A stretch of DNA of 64,000 nt, taken from contig CBDCSI010000001.1 of the NCBI GenBank assembly GCA_965221505.1, forward strand, positions 868,001 to 932,000, written 5' to 3'. Position 1 is the first letter of the stretch. Each line of letters starts with the position of its first letter. This DNA is from CAZPXZ01 sp965221505 (GTDB taxonomy: Bacteria > Pseudomonadota > Alphaproteobacteria > Rhodobacterales > CAZPXZ01). Made by a program: the position numbers and the translations under genes. The notes under the pieces are model-generated. The model saw only the letters and a program-made list of their open reading frames with translations. It was not told where the DNA came from and made no database searches. Below, in pieces: positions 44,922 through 53,824 of this stretch.

Positions 44922-46253
44922 ATGATTCCGCGCTACACGCGACCCGAGATGGCGGCCGTCTGGTCGCCGGAGGCCCGCTATCGCATCTGGTTCGAGATCG
45001 AGGCGCATGCCTGCGACGCACAGGCAGCACTCGGACTCGTTCCGAATTCCGCCGCGGCGGCGGTGTGGAAGGCCCGGGACACGACCTTCGACGCGGCGCG
45101 AATCGACGAGATCGAGCGGGAGACCCGCCACGACGTGATCGCGTTTCTGACCCACCTCGCCGAGATCGTCGGGCCCGAATCGAGATACGTGCATCTCGGG
45201 ATGACGTCGTCCGACGTGCTCGACACCTGTTTCGCGGTGCAGCTCTCCCGGGCGTCGCAAATCCTCGACGAAGGGATGGAGCGGCTACTGGCGGCGCTGC
45301 GCCGGCGCGCCTTCGAGCACCGCCATACGCTCTGCGCCGGCCGGTCGCACGGCATGCATGCGGAGCCGACCACCTTCGGCCTGAAGATGGCCCAGGCGTG
45401 GGCGGAGATGTCGCGCAACCGGGAACGGCTCCGGGCGGCGCGCGAGGAGATCGCGACCTGCGCGATCTCGGGCGCGGTAGGGACGTTCGCCAACCTGGAC
45501 CCGCGGGTCGAGGCGCATGTGGCGGAGGCGCTCGGTCTTCGGGCGGAGCCGATTTCGTCGCAAGTGATACCCCGGGACCGTCATGCGGCTTTCTTCGCGG
45601 CGCTCGCCGTCGCCGCGTCGTCGATCGAGCGAATCGCCACCGAGATCCGGCACTTGCAGCGGACCGAAGTGGGCGAGGCGGAGGAGCCGTTCGCGCCGGG
45701 CCAGAAAGGCTCCAGCGCGATGCCGCACAAGCGGAATCCGGTGCTCACGGAGAACCTGACGGGTCTCGCGAGACTGGTGCGGGCCGCGGTAATTCCGGCG
45801 ATGGAGAACGTGGCGCTGTGGCACGAGCGCGACATCTCGCACTCGTCGGTGGAGCGTGCCATCGGACCGGACGCCACGACGCTCCTCGACTTCGCGATTC
45901 ACCGTCTGGCCGCAACGGTCGAGAACCTGGTCGTCCGGCCGGACCGGATGCGGGCGAACCTGAGGCTGCTCGGGGGCGCCGTCCACTCGGAGCGCGTGCT
46001 GCTCCTGCTGGTCGGCAAGGGCCTGTCGAGGGAGAGAGCCTACGGGCTCGTGCAACCCCACGCCATGCGCGCCGCGCTGGAGGGCGCGCCCCTTCGCGAC
46101 TTGCTGAAGGAAGACGAGGACGTCATGGCGTCGGTCGCTCCGTCGGAGATCGACGCGCTGTTCGACGACGCGCATCACCTTCGGCGGGTGGACGAGATCT
46201 TCCGGCGGGTCTTCGGCGAACGGGACGCGGAGGGCGGCGTCGCCGAAGGGTAG
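44922..46253 (+). CDS. purB: Adenylosuccinate lyase
   Basis: Cleaves SAICAR to AICAR and adenylosuccinate to AMP, releasing fumarate, at two steps of purine synthesis. The protein has 443 residues, normal for the family. It shows the fumarase/aspartase superfamily signature GSSAMPHKRNP, the catalytic-histidine region SHGMHAEPTTFG, and the conserved HLGMTSSDVLDT. I chose ATG 44922 (MIPRYTRPEMAAVWS), the conserved N-terminus; the frame is open from 44862. Its ribosome site is weak (CAGGG). It is convergent with the zeta-inhibitor gene and lies close to the purCSQL operon, the same pathway, but is transcribed separately. Confidence 0.96.
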   Translation: MIPRYTRPEMAAVWSPEARYRIWFEIEAHACDAQAALGLVPNSAAAAVWKARDTTFDAARIDEIERETRHDVIAFLTHLAEIVGPESRYVHLGMTSSDVLDTCFAVQLSRASQILDEGMERLLAALRRRAFEHRHTLCAGRSHGMHAEPTTFGLKMAQAWAEMSRNRERLRAAREEIATCAISGAVGTFANLDPRVEAHVAEALGLRAEPISSQVIPRDRHAAFFAALAVAASSIERIATEIRHLQRTEVGEAEEPFAPGQKGSSAMPHKRNPVLTENLTGLARLVRAAVIPAMENVALWHERDISHSSVERAIGPDATTLLDFAIHRLAATVENLVVRPDRMRANLRLLGGAVHSERVLLLLVGKGLSRERAYGLVQPHAMRAALEGAPLRDLLKEDEDVMASVAPSEIDALFDDAHHLRRVDEIFRRVFGERDAEGGVAEG

Positions 46254-46309
46254 GCCCTGCGGGCTCCGGCGTCGCGGCCGGCGGTCGCAAGCCGCGCCGG
46301 AAGCGGGAG

Positions 46310-46636
46310 CTACTCCGCCTCGGCCAGAACCTGACGACGGGCTTCGTCCATGTGCTCTTCCAGCCGCTCGAGAAGATCTGCCTCCGAAATCTCGTCCCCC
46401 TTCGCGCGGAGGTCGGGAATTACCTTCTCGAGGATGTCGTTGACGCCGGCTTCCTTCAGGTCGCTGACCACGACGTCGCCGGCGTAGGACGCCGCGTCGT
46501 CCCCGTGCAGTCCGAGCCGTTCCGCGACCCATGCGCCGAAGAGCTTCGCGCGTCGGGCTTCGGCCTTGAACTGCAACGCCTGATCGTGGGCGAATCGCTT
46601 CTCGTAGAGATCCTCGCGTTCGTCGAAGGTGCTCAT
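46310..46636 (-). CDS. DUF1476 protein, zeta-type ATP synthase inhibitor
   Basis: A 108-residue soluble helical protein of the DUF1476 family, known from Paracoccus as the zeta subunit that inhibits ATP hydrolysis by F1 in alphaproteobacteria. Conserved features: FDEREDLYEKRFAHDQ at the N-terminus (the inhibitory helix region), FKAEARRAKLFGAW, LGL and a closing acidic helix. ATG 46636 begins the conserved sequence; the open frame extends upstream but is not family-like. Divergent pairing with purC is common in alphaproteobacteria and supports both the call and the lineage. Confidence 0.92.
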   Translation of the reverse strand: MSTFDEREDLYEKRFAHDQALQFKAEARRAKLFGAWVAERLGLHGDDAASYAGDVVVSDLKEAGVNDILEKVIPDLRAKGDEISEADLLERLEEHMDEARRQVLAEAE

Positions 46637-46994
46637 TGCATGCTCCCGTGCTCGGAAGTTGGAGGAGAGGGGCGAATCGGGTCGCCAGCCGCACCAGTAT
46701 AGCGGCGGCGGCGACCCGCCGGCGCCCTGCGCGGCGCCCGCTCGGGCGCGACCCGGGCGCGGATTCCGGTGTCTCGTCGCACCGCTCCGCCCTGTCGACC
46801 GACGAACTGCTGCCGCCGGAAACCTGCGGCTCGCGCGCTTGCGGTGCGGCGTCCCGCTCCTATAATCTCCCCGGCGCGGTTCCCGGACTGCATCGCCGGG
46901 AAGCCCGGGGAGGAGGCCTGCGCCCGCCGTCGGACGCGCCGCCGGTTGCGGGCGGCCCCGCGGCCCGCTCGAGAACTTTGCTACCGGAGGCTCC
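46637..46994. other. Divergent intergenic region, zeta-inhibitor gene / purC
   Basis: About 360 bases holding the purC promoter (46839-46866) and, on the minus strand, a good -10 TATACT (46701-46696) for the zeta-inhibitor gene without a clear -35. The purC leader of about 120 bases has several GC-rich inverted repeats, but I cannot assign a riboswitch; it does not obviously match a purine aptamer. Confidence 0.45.
46839..46866 (+). promoter_or_regulatory. purC operon promoter
   Basis: TTGCGG (46839-46844), a 16-base spacer, and a perfect TATAAT (46861-46866). Transcription should start near 46873, giving a leader of roughly 120 bases before purC. Confidence 0.75.
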
Positions 46995-47774
<780 letters not shown>

Positions 47775-47775
47775 G

Positions 47776-48024
47776 ATGGGCATGCCGGCCGCACTGCGGA
47801 TCATGCCTCGCGTCGGGGTGCGGGATCCGCAGGGAGAAGCGGTGGCCGAGGCTCTGGCCGGGCTCGGATTCACGGAGGTGCGGTCGGTGCGCCAGGGAAA
47901 GCTCATCGAATTGGAGATCGACGCGCCGGACGCGGAGACCGCCTTTCGCCGCCTCAACGAAATGGCCGACGCCCTCTTGGTGAACAAGGTCGTCGAGGAC
48001 GTGGAAATCGAGCTCTACGAATAG
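47776..48024 (+). CDS. purS: FGAM synthase subunit PurS
   Basis: Small structural subunit (82 residues) that holds PurQ and PurL together in the three-part formylglycinamidine ribonucleotide synthase. The family pattern is clear: GVRDPQGEAVAEALAGLGF, then VRQGKLIELEI, and the final VNKVVEDVEIEL. ATG 47776 follows the purC stop by one base, suggesting translational coupling; a second in-frame ATG six bases later is possible. Its presence fits the short PurL further down. Confidence 0.95.
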   Translation: MGMPAALRIMPRVGVRDPQGEAVAEALAGLGFTEVRSVRQGKLIELEIDAPDAETAFRRLNEMADALLVNKVVEDVEIELYE

Positions 48025-48048
48025 ATTTCGGGCCGTACGGGGAGCCGG

Positions 48049-48732
48049 ATGCGCGCAGCGGTGGTCGTGTTTCCCGGCTCGAATTGCGACCGGGACATGG
48101 CGGTGGCGCTGGAGCGCGCCGCCGGGCGACCGGTATTGCGCATCTGGCACCGCGACGCCGAACTGCCGAAAGGCCTGGATCTGGTCGCGATTCCGGGCGG
48201 CTTCTCCTTCGGAGACTATCTTCGATGCGGCGCCGTCGCGGCTCGCTCGCCGGTCATGGAGGCGGTCGGCCGCTTCGCCCGGTCCGGCGGTCGGGTGCTG
48301 GGCGTCTGCAACGGCTTTCAGATTCTGGTGGAGGCGGGCCTGCTTCCGGGCGCGTTCATGCGCAACGCGGGTCTTCGGTTCGTCTGCCGCGACACGGACC
48401 TCTGCGTCGAGTCGACCGATTCGCGGTTTACCTGCCGGTACGGGACCGGCGAGCGAATCCGCGTACCCGTCGCGCATGCCGACGGCGCCTATTTCGCCGA
48501 CCCCGAGACCCTGCGCGAACTCGAAGAGGAGGGTCGGGTGGCCTTTCGTTACGTCGGCAACGGCCGATACGGCAATCCGAACGGTTCCGTCAACGACATA
48601 GCGGGGATCTTGTCCGCCGACCGGCGCGTGCTGGGGATGATGCCGCATCCGGAGCGGGCCGCCGACGCCGCGCTGGGCGGCACCGACGGCGCCCGCCTGT
48701 TCGAGGGGCTCGCCGGCGCCGCCGGGACCTGA
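48049..48732 (+). CDS. purQ: FGAM synthase glutaminase subunit PurQ
   Basis: Class I glutamine amidotransferase subunit (227 residues) that supplies ammonia to PurL. The start is typical (VVVFPGSNCDRDM); the nucleophile is Cys87 in GVCNGFQ, the oxyanion region is GGFSFGDYLRCGA, and the His-Glu pair is in MPHPERA. ATG 48049 has a GGGGAG ribosome site, 24 bases after purS. Its stop is three bases before the GTG of purL. Confidence 0.96.
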   Translation: MRAAVVVFPGSNCDRDMAVALERAAGRPVLRIWHRDAELPKGLDLVAIPGGFSFGDYLRCGAVAARSPVMEAVGRFARSGGRVLGVCNGFQILVEAGLLPGAFMRNAGLRFVCRDTDLCVESTDSRFTCRYGTGERIRVPVAHADGAYFADPETLRELEEEGRVAFRYVGNGRYGNPNGSVNDIAGILSADRRVLGMMPHPERAADAALGGTDGARLFEGLAGAAGT

Positions 48733-48735
48733 GCC

Positions 48736-50937
48736 GTGGCGGAGCGACTCGACCCTTCAGAGGGCAAGGCCCTTTCTGCGGAGCTGGGGCTGGAGGACTC
48801 CGACTGGGACCGCATCGTCGCCCTCCTCGGCCGGACGCCCACGCGCACGGAGCTGGGAATTTTCTCGGCCATGTGGAACGAGCATTGTTCCTACAAGACC
48901 AGCCGCCGCTGGCTGCGCACCCTGCCCACCGAAGGCGAGCGCGTCGTGCACGGGCCGGGGGAGAACGCCGGCGTCGTGGAGATCGGCGAAGGGAAGGTCG
49001 TGGTCTTCAAGATCGAGAGCCACAACCATCCGTCCTTCATCGAGCCCTACCAGGGAGCGGCGACGGGGGTCGGCGGAATCCTGCGGGACGTGTTCACCAT
49101 GGGCGCCCGCCCGGTGGCCGCGCTCGACGCGCTCCGCTTCGGCGATCCTGCGCATCCGCGCACGCGCCGGCTGGTATCCGGTTGCGTCGCCGGAATCGGC
49201 GGCTACGGCAACTGCTTCGGAGTGCCGACCGTGGGCGGCGAACTGGCCTTCGACGAGTCGTACGACGGCAACTGCCTCGTCAACGCCTTCGCCGCGGGCG
49301 TCGCGGAGCGGGACGGGATCTTCACCTCGCGCGCGACCGGGGTGGGCCGGCCCGTGGTCTATGTCGGCGCCGGGACCGGGCGCGACGGCGTGGGCGGCGC
49401 CAGCATGGCGTCCGCGTCTTTCGAGAGCGGGGTCGAGGACCTGCGTCCGACGGTCCAGGTCGGCGATCCGTTCACCCAGAAGCGACTCTGCGAAGCCTGC
49501 CTCGAGTTGATGGAGGCCGGGGCGGTGGTGGCCATTCAGGACATGGGCGCCGCCGGGCTGACCTGTTCGGCCGTGGAAATGGGTTCGCGGGGCGGGCTGG
49601 GCGTTCGTCTTCGCCTGGATCGGGTGCCGTGCCGGGACGAGGGGCTGGACGCGTTCGAGATCATGCTCTCGGAGAGCCAGGAGCGGATGCTGATGGTTCT
49701 GGAGCCGGAGGCGGTCGCGGCGTCGAAGGCGATATTCGACAAGTGGGATCTCGACTTTGCCGTCGTCGGCGAGACGCTGGCCGAGGACCGGTTCGAGGTC
49801 GTGCATCGCGGCCGCGTCGAGGCCGACCTTCCGCTGCAGGCGCTGTCCGGCTCCGCGCCGGAGCTCGACCGGCCGTGGATTCCCGCATCGGTCGAGGACG
49901 CGCCCGGGATACCGCCGGCGGCCGGGGAGGCTTGCGAGGCGCTCCTGGCCTTGATCGGCGGTCCGGCGCTGGCGTCGCGACGCTGGATCTGGACCCAGTA
50001 CGACCACATGGTCATGGCGGATACGATCCTGCGTCCCGGCTCCGACGCGGCGGTCGTGCGCGTGCACGGAAGCCGGCTCGGCCTCGCTTTCAGCCTCGAC
50101 TGCAACCAGCACTATTGCGCCGGCGACCCGCGCGTCGGGGGCAGGCAGGCGGTGGCCGAAGCCTGCCGAAATCTCCGGGCGGTCGGCGCGGAGCCGCTTG
50201 CGATCACCAACTGCCTCAACTTCGGCGATCCGGAGCGCCCGGAGATCATGGGCCAATTCGTGGGTTGCGTGCTCGGAATCGGGGACGCATGCCGTGCGCT
50301 CGGGATTCCGGTCGTCTCCGGCAACGTCTCGTTCTACAACCAGACCGGAGAGACCGCGATTCTCCCGACTCCCGTGATCGGGGCCGTCGGCCTGCTCGAC
50401 GAAGCGGAGCGCGCGTTGCGCGCCGACGCGGCGCGGCCCGGGCAGAAGATCGTCCTGCTCGGCCGGACGCGGGGTCACCTGCACCGTTCTCTCTACGCAC
50501 GGCAGCTCGTCGGCCGGGACGACGGCCCGCCGCCTCCGGTCGACCTGGAAGCCGAGGCGAGGACCGGCTCGCTCGTCGGGCGGCTCTCTGCCGAGCGACG
50601 GCTCGCCGCCTGCCGCGACCTCTCCGACGGAGGCCTCGCCGCCGCCGCGGCGGAAATGGCGCTGGACGGGAATTGCGGCGTCGAACTGGCGGATCCGGAT
50701 CCGACCGTGCCGCCACACGCCTGGTGGTTCGGCGAGGATCAGGCGCGGTACCTGATCGCCCTGGAGGAGGGGAATTGCGGCGCGGCGCTGCGGGCGGCGG
50801 AGGAGGGCGGCGTCGGGGCGAGGGTCGTCGGCCGCGTGATCGAGCGGCCCGTCGTCCGGCTGGGCGGCGAGGAGACGGACTGCGACCGGTTGCGGCAGGC
50901 GCGGGAATCCTGGCTGCCGGCCTTCATGGACGGCTGA
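48736..50937 (+). CDS. purL: FGAM synthase large subunit PurL (small-type)
   Basis: ATP-dependent synthase subunit (733 residues) of the PurS-PurQ-PurL complex; it converts FGAR to FGAM. This is the short PurL form without a fused glutaminase, consistent with separate purS and purQ upstream. Motifs: MWNEHCSYKTSRRWL, the catalytic-histidine stretch SHNHPSFIEPYQGAATGVGG, and GGKxxx-like nucleotide regions repeated in the second half (DMGAAGLTCSAVEMGSRG; LSDGGLAAAAAEMALDG). The start is GTG 48736, three bases after purQ. No internal irregularity was seen. Confidence 0.96.
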   Translation: MAERLDPSEGKALSAELGLEDSDWDRIVALLGRTPTRTELGIFSAMWNEHCSYKTSRRWLRTLPTEGERVVHGPGENAGVVEIGEGKVVVFKIESHNHPSFIEPYQGAATGVGGILRDVFTMGARPVAALDALRFGDPAHPRTRRLVSGCVAGIGGYGNCFGVPTVGGELAFDESYDGNCLVNAFAAGVAERDGIFTSRATGVGRPVVYVGAGTGRDGVGGASMASASFESGVEDLRPTVQVGDPFTQKRLCEACLELMEAGAVVAIQDMGAAGLTCSAVEMGSRGGLGVRLRLDRVPCRDEGLDAFEIMLSESQERMLMVLEPEAVAASKAIFDKWDLDFAVVGETLAEDRFEVVHRGRVEADLPLQALSGSAPELDRPWIPASVEDAPGIPPAAGEACEALLALIGGPALASRRWIWTQYDHMVMADTILRPGSDAAVVRVHGSRLGLAFSLDCNQHYCAGDPRVGGRQAVAEACRNLRAVGAEPLAITNCLNFGDPERPEIMGQFVGCVLGIGDACRALGIPVVSGNVSFYNQTGETAILPTPVIGAVGLLDEAERALRADAARPGQKIVLLGRTRGHLHRSLYARQLVGRDDGPPPPVDLEAEARTGSLVGRLSAERRLAACRDLSDGGLAAAAAEMALDGNCGVELADPDPTVPPHAWWFGEDQARYLIALEEGNCGAALRAAEEGGVGARVVGRVIERPVVRLGGEETDCDRLRQARESWLPAFMDG

Positions 50938-50982
50938 GTGCGCCGGGCCTGCGGGAATCGATTCAGTCCCCGCGTCCGGCGG

Positions 50983-51011
50983 TTGCGGAGCCGGCGGGAT
51001 CGGGCTACATA
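50983..51011 (+). promoter_or_regulatory. Candidate bolA-grxD promoter
   Basis: TTGCGG (50983-50988), 17-base spacer, TACATA (51006-51011), about 38 bases upstream of the bolA ATG. The -35 matches the form seen at purC, coxA and tRNA-Leu; the -10 is only fair. bolA could also be read through from purL. Confidence 0.4.
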
Positions 51012-51048
51012 TTCGGGGCCCCTCGTGCAGTGCAGGAGTACGACGGCC

Positions 51049-51282
51049 ATGCCGATGCCCGCTGCGGAATTGAAGAGCCTGATCCTGGAGGCGTTTCCCG
51101 ACGCCGACATCGAGATCCGGTCCCTGGCCGCGGACGAGGATCACTACGCTGCGTCGATCGTTTCCGAGCAATTTCGGGGAAAGAACCGGGTTCAACAGCA
51201 TCAAATGGTCTACAAGGCCCTGAAGGGGCGCATGGGAAGCGAATTGCACGCTCTCGCCTTGCAGACCGGAGTGCCGGAATGA
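51049..51282 (+). CDS. BolA family protein
   Basis: A 77-residue BolA-type protein. BolA proteins bind a [2Fe-2S] cluster together with a monothiol CGFS glutaredoxin, and the next gene is exactly such a glutaredoxin. Family features: LKSLILEAFPDADIEI, DEDHYAASIVSEQFRGKNRVQQHQMVY with the conserved His, and ELHALALQT. I chose ATG 51049 for its AGGAG ribosome site; the frame is open from 50938, and a second ATG at 51055 is possible. It sits after purL, a common alphaproteobacterial arrangement. Confidence 0.93.
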   Translation: MPMPAAELKSLILEAFPDADIEIRSLAADEDHYAASIVSEQFRGKNRVQQHQMVYKALKGRMGSELHALALQTGVPE

Positions 51283-51292
51283 GGAACGAGCC

Positions 51293-51664
51293 TTGACCGA
51301 GACCAGCGCCCAGGAGGAGATTCAGGGCCTCGTGGACCGGAACGACGTGGTTCTGTTCATGAAGGGCACCAGGCAGATGCCGCAATGCGGGTTCTCCAGC
51401 CGCGTCGTCTCCATTCTCGACTACGTCTCGGTGGCGTATCGGGACGTCAACGTCCTGGAGAGCGACGCGATGCGGCAGGGAGTGAAGGACTTCACCGGCT
51501 GGCCGACCATTCCGCAACTCTACGTGAAGGGCGAGTTCGTGGGCGGTTGCGACATCGTCACGGAAATGACCATGTCCGGGGAGCTCGACACGCTCTTTCG
51601 GGACAAGGGGCTGGCCTTCGACACGGCCGCGGCAGAACGGATCAGAGCGTCCAACGCCGACTGA
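51293..51664 (+). CDS. grxD: Monothiol glutaredoxin (CGFS type, Grx4/GrxD)
   Basis: A 123-residue monothiol glutaredoxin that carries and transfers [2Fe-2S] clusters. Motifs: VVLFMKGTRQMPQCGFSSRV with the CGFS active site (Cys32), GWPTIPQLYVKGEFVGG (cis-Pro and glutathione site) and GGCDIVTEM. The start is TTG 51293, preceded by a GAGGAACGAG ribosome site just past the bolA stop; no ATG fits the conserved N-terminus. It is paired with bolA. tRNA-Gln starts 16 bases after its stop. Confidence 0.95.
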   Translation: MTETSAQEEIQGLVDRNDVVLFMKGTRQMPQCGFSSRVVSILDYVSVAYRDVNVLESDAMRQGVKDFTGWPTIPQLYVKGEFVGGCDIVTEMTMSGELDTLFRDKGLAFDTAAAERIRASNAD

Positions 51665-51680
51665 TCCGGACGCCGACTGG

Positions 51681-51754
51681 TGGGGGATGGTTTAACGGTA
51701 AAACAGCGGACTCTGACTCCGTCGATCCAGGTTCGAATCCTGGTCCCCCAACCA
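51681..51754 (+). tRNA. tRNA-Gln (anticodon CTG)
   Basis: A 74-base cloverleaf: acceptor TGGGGGA (51681-51687) pairs with TCCCCCA (51744-51750), D arm with GGTTTAACGGTAAAA, anticodon loop CTCTGAC giving CTG, and T arm CCAGGTTCGAATCCTGG. The CCA end is encoded (51752-51754). It may be transcribed with grxD. Confidence 0.97.
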
Positions 51755-51927
51755 CGCCCCGCTTCTCGATGTCGGCCCCTTGTGTTGCCGTCGGCGTTCC
51801 GTCGCATGCCGCAGGAGACCTGACAGACGCCGGCGCAGTTCCGGCGCAACGGTGCAGCATGTCCCCGTGAACGGAGCGGGAGGCGACCCGACATGGGCGT
51901 CGAACGGGAATCCGGGCCGGTCGCGCT
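51755..51927. other. Spacer after tRNA-Gln; expected toxin gene absent
   Basis: This is where a FitB-type PIN toxin would normally follow the relict antitoxin on the minus strand. No PIN motifs are present in any minus-strand frame, and no direct repeat of the tRNA 3' end was seen. Confidence 0.4.
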
Positions 51928-52185
51928 TCACTCGAACCGGGGCGGCTCGGGCACGGGCTCGCGCGGCGGCAGATCGAGGTCCACGCCGCCGAGCGCGGCG
52001 AACCGTCGACGGACGGCCTCGCCGAGATTTGCGGGCGGGGCCGCATTGTCGATGGCGTGGCGGGGGATATTCCGCACTTCCTCCTCCGTCGACCGACCTG
52101 GCTCGGCCGTTCTCATGCGCAGCCTGCGCTTCGACCCGTCTTCGGGGTCGCAATTCGTCTTGTTGGCCTTACTGCCCTCCGTCAA
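51928..52185 (-). pseudogene. Relict FitA/StbC-like antitoxin
   Basis: The frame carries the body of a FitA-type ribbon-helix-helix antitoxin: KRRLRMRTAEPGRSTEEEVRN, then NLGEAVRRRFAALGGVDLDL and the typical end PPREPVPEPPRFE. The N-terminus is abnormal. The usual DNA-binding strand (like ITIRNLDD) is replaced by KTNCDPEDGS, and the only start available is a TTG at 52185 with no ribosome site. The PIN toxin that should overlap its 3' end is missing, replaced by a short spacer and tRNA-Gln. I read it as the remnant of a toxin-antitoxin pair; expression of a short orphan antitoxin cannot be excluded. Confidence 0.6.
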
Positions 52186-52350
52186 CGCTTTCGAGGCTCC
52201 GCCTCGCTCGCATCGCCGGCAAGCCGCCTGCGTCCGGTACCGGCCGTTTTCTCGTCTTCGTCGCCACGCAGCGCATCCCTGCGGTCTCAGGAACGGCGAC
52301 CGTTCCTCCGCCGGGCCGGGCGCGAGCGTGCGGGCCTCGGCGGGCCGGAA

Positions 52351-52995
52351 TCAGGAATCCAGAAACTCGATCTCGATAAAGGCGTATTCGAAGTCGTTTC
52401 CGTTCGCCACGTCGTGCTCGACCCCCCGGGGTCGAAAATACGGCGCGCCGGAGCGGAGTTCCGACCGCCTCGTTTGCCCGTCCGGCTCGTGCAGCTCGAG
52501 CACCCCGTCGAGCAGCGGAACGACGACGTAGTCGTGCTCGTGCCGGTGCCAGCCGGTGTTGTCGCCCCTTCCGGCAAAGCGCCATTCAGTGACCCGCGTG
52601 CGGGCGTTTTCGATCAAGACCTTCGACGAAGCGGTTCCCTGCATGTCCTGCCCTCCCGTTGCGGACGCGTCCGATCGCGGCCGGACGGCGGGAGCGTCGG
52701 CAACCGGCTCGCGCTTTCGCACCGCCCGAATTCTCCTCGACCGCCGCCGCGCGGGCTTCGGGTCCGCCAGCCCGTCCCGCAACACCCGCTTCATCGGGTG
52801 CGAGTCCGCTTCGCTCGCATAGAGCTCCAGTAGCCGGCGGATCTCTTCCTTCGCGTCCGCATTGTCCGGCAAGCCGAGCAGCCAGTCAAGAAAAACGGAC
52901 CGGCAGTCCGCCGGCGTGATGCCGTCGATACGAAACGACTCCCGGATCAGGCCGCGAGGGTCGCCTGGCGTGCCCTTGCCTCCGGACCGGCTCAT
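52351..52995 (-). CDS. Cupin-domain protein with uncharacterised N-terminal half
   Basis: The frame encodes 214 residues. The C-terminal 97 (from Met at 52644) are a complete small cupin barrel: SSKVLIENARTRVTEWRF, metal-binding HRHEHDYVVVP, DGVLELHE, PYFRPRGVEHDV and the closing FAFIEIEF-like strand. The first ~95 residues (DCRSVFLDWLLGLPDNADAK, RRLLELYASEA, HPMKRVLRDGL) form a small helical domain that I do not recognise, joined by an Arg-rich linker. An internal ATG at 52644 has a better ribosome site (GGGAGGGCAGG) than the first ATG, so the cupin may be made alone, or both forms may exist. It follows yebC on the same strand by 58 bases. Function of the cupin is unknown. Confidence 0.65.
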   Translation of the reverse strand: MSRSGGKGTPGDPRGLIRESFRIDGITPADCRSVFLDWLLGLPDNADAKEEIRRLLELYASEADSHPMKRVLRDGLADPKPARRRSRRIRAVRKREPVADAPAVRPRSDASATGGQDMQGTASSKVLIENARTRVTEWRFAGRGDNTGWHRHEHDYVVVPLLDGVLELHEPDGQTRRSELRSGAPYFRPRGVEHDVANGNDFEYAFIEIEFLDS

Positions 52996-53053
52996 CCCGC
53001 GGCCGGGCCTCACGAAGCCGGTTTGCGGTCGCGACGCGTTCCGGGGCGGTCGC

Positions 53054-53803
53054 TCAGGCGGCGAGGTCTTCCAGCAGCTCCTCCGGAACCTCGAAATTCG
53101 CGTAGACCTCCTGCACGTCGTCGTCCTCGCTCAGCGATTCGTAGAGGCGGACGACGCGGCCCGCGTCGTCGCCGGCGACGGGTACGGTGGCCAGCGGCGA
53201 CCAGACGAGGCGGGAACTGCCGGGCGGCGCGCCGAGCTCCTCCTCGAGGCCGCGCGAGACTTCCGCGAGATCCTCCCGCGAGCAGCGGATTCGGTGGCCG
53301 TCGCCGTCGGACACCGCATCCTCGGCGCCGGCGTTGATGGCCGCCTCGAACACCGCGTCGGCGTCGGCGACGGCGGGCTCGAAGGTCACCTCGCCGATCC
53401 GCTCGAACTGGAAGGTAACCGCGCCGCCCTCCGCCAGCGAGCCGCCGTTGCGGTTGAACCGCGCGCGAATGCTGGCGGCGGTCCGGTTGCGGTTGTCGGT
53501 CATGGCTTCGACGACGAAGGCGACGCCAGCGGGTCCGTAGCCCTCGTAGACGATCTCCTCGAGTTGTTCCTCGGCTCCGCCCTCGACCTTGGCGATCGCG
53601 CGCTCGATGTTGTCCTTCGGCATGTTCTGGCCGCGGGCTTCCTGCATGGCGAGGCGCAGCCGCGGGTTGCTGCCGGGGTCGGTTCCGCCGAGCCGTGCGG
53701 CGACCGTGATCTCGCGGGCGAGCCTCGAGAAGATGCGCGTCCGTTTCCGGTCCTGCGCACCCTTGCGGTGCATGATGTTCTTGAACTTGGAATGTCCCGC
53801 CAA
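53054..53803 (-). CDS. YebC/PmpR family protein
   Basis: A 249-residue member of the YebC/TACO1 family, tied to transcriptional regulation and to easing ribosome stalling in translation. The invariant N-terminus (MAGHSKFKNIMHRKGAQD) dictates a TTG start at 53803, supported by a GGAGGCGAG ribosome site. Other signatures: NMPKDNIERAIAKVEGG, YEGYGPAGVAFVVEAMTDNRNRT and AEGGAVTFQFERIG. It begins 21 bases after the ymdB stop and is likely part of the same transcript. Confidence 0.95.
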   Translation of the reverse strand: MAGHSKFKNIMHRKGAQDRKRTRIFSRLAREITVAARLGGTDPGSNPRLRLAMQEARGQNMPKDNIERAIAKVEGGAEEQLEEIVYEGYGPAGVAFVVEAMTDNRNRTAASIRARFNRNGGSLAEGGAVTFQFERIGEVTFEPAVADADAVFEAAINAGAEDAVSDGDGHRIRCSREDLAEVSRGLEEELGAPPGSSRLVWSPLATVPVAGDDAGRVVRLYESLSEDDDVQEVYANFEVPEELLEDLAA

Positions 53804-53824
53804 ACTCGCCTCCGTGCCTTCCCG

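Noticed and set aside
46873..46994. Purine riboswitch in the purC leader
   Set aside because: The leader is long and GC-rich, but I could not find the conserved purine-aptamer junction or loop sequences.
48084..51296. Open frame of 1,070 codons in a second frame over purQ-purL-bolA
   Set aside because: Low-complexity Arg/Gly sequence without motifs; a shadow of purQ and purL.
51755..51927. Attachment-site duplication of the tRNA-Gln 3' end
   Set aside because: No second copy of the T-arm/acceptor sequence was seen nearby, so there is no evidence for an integrated element here.
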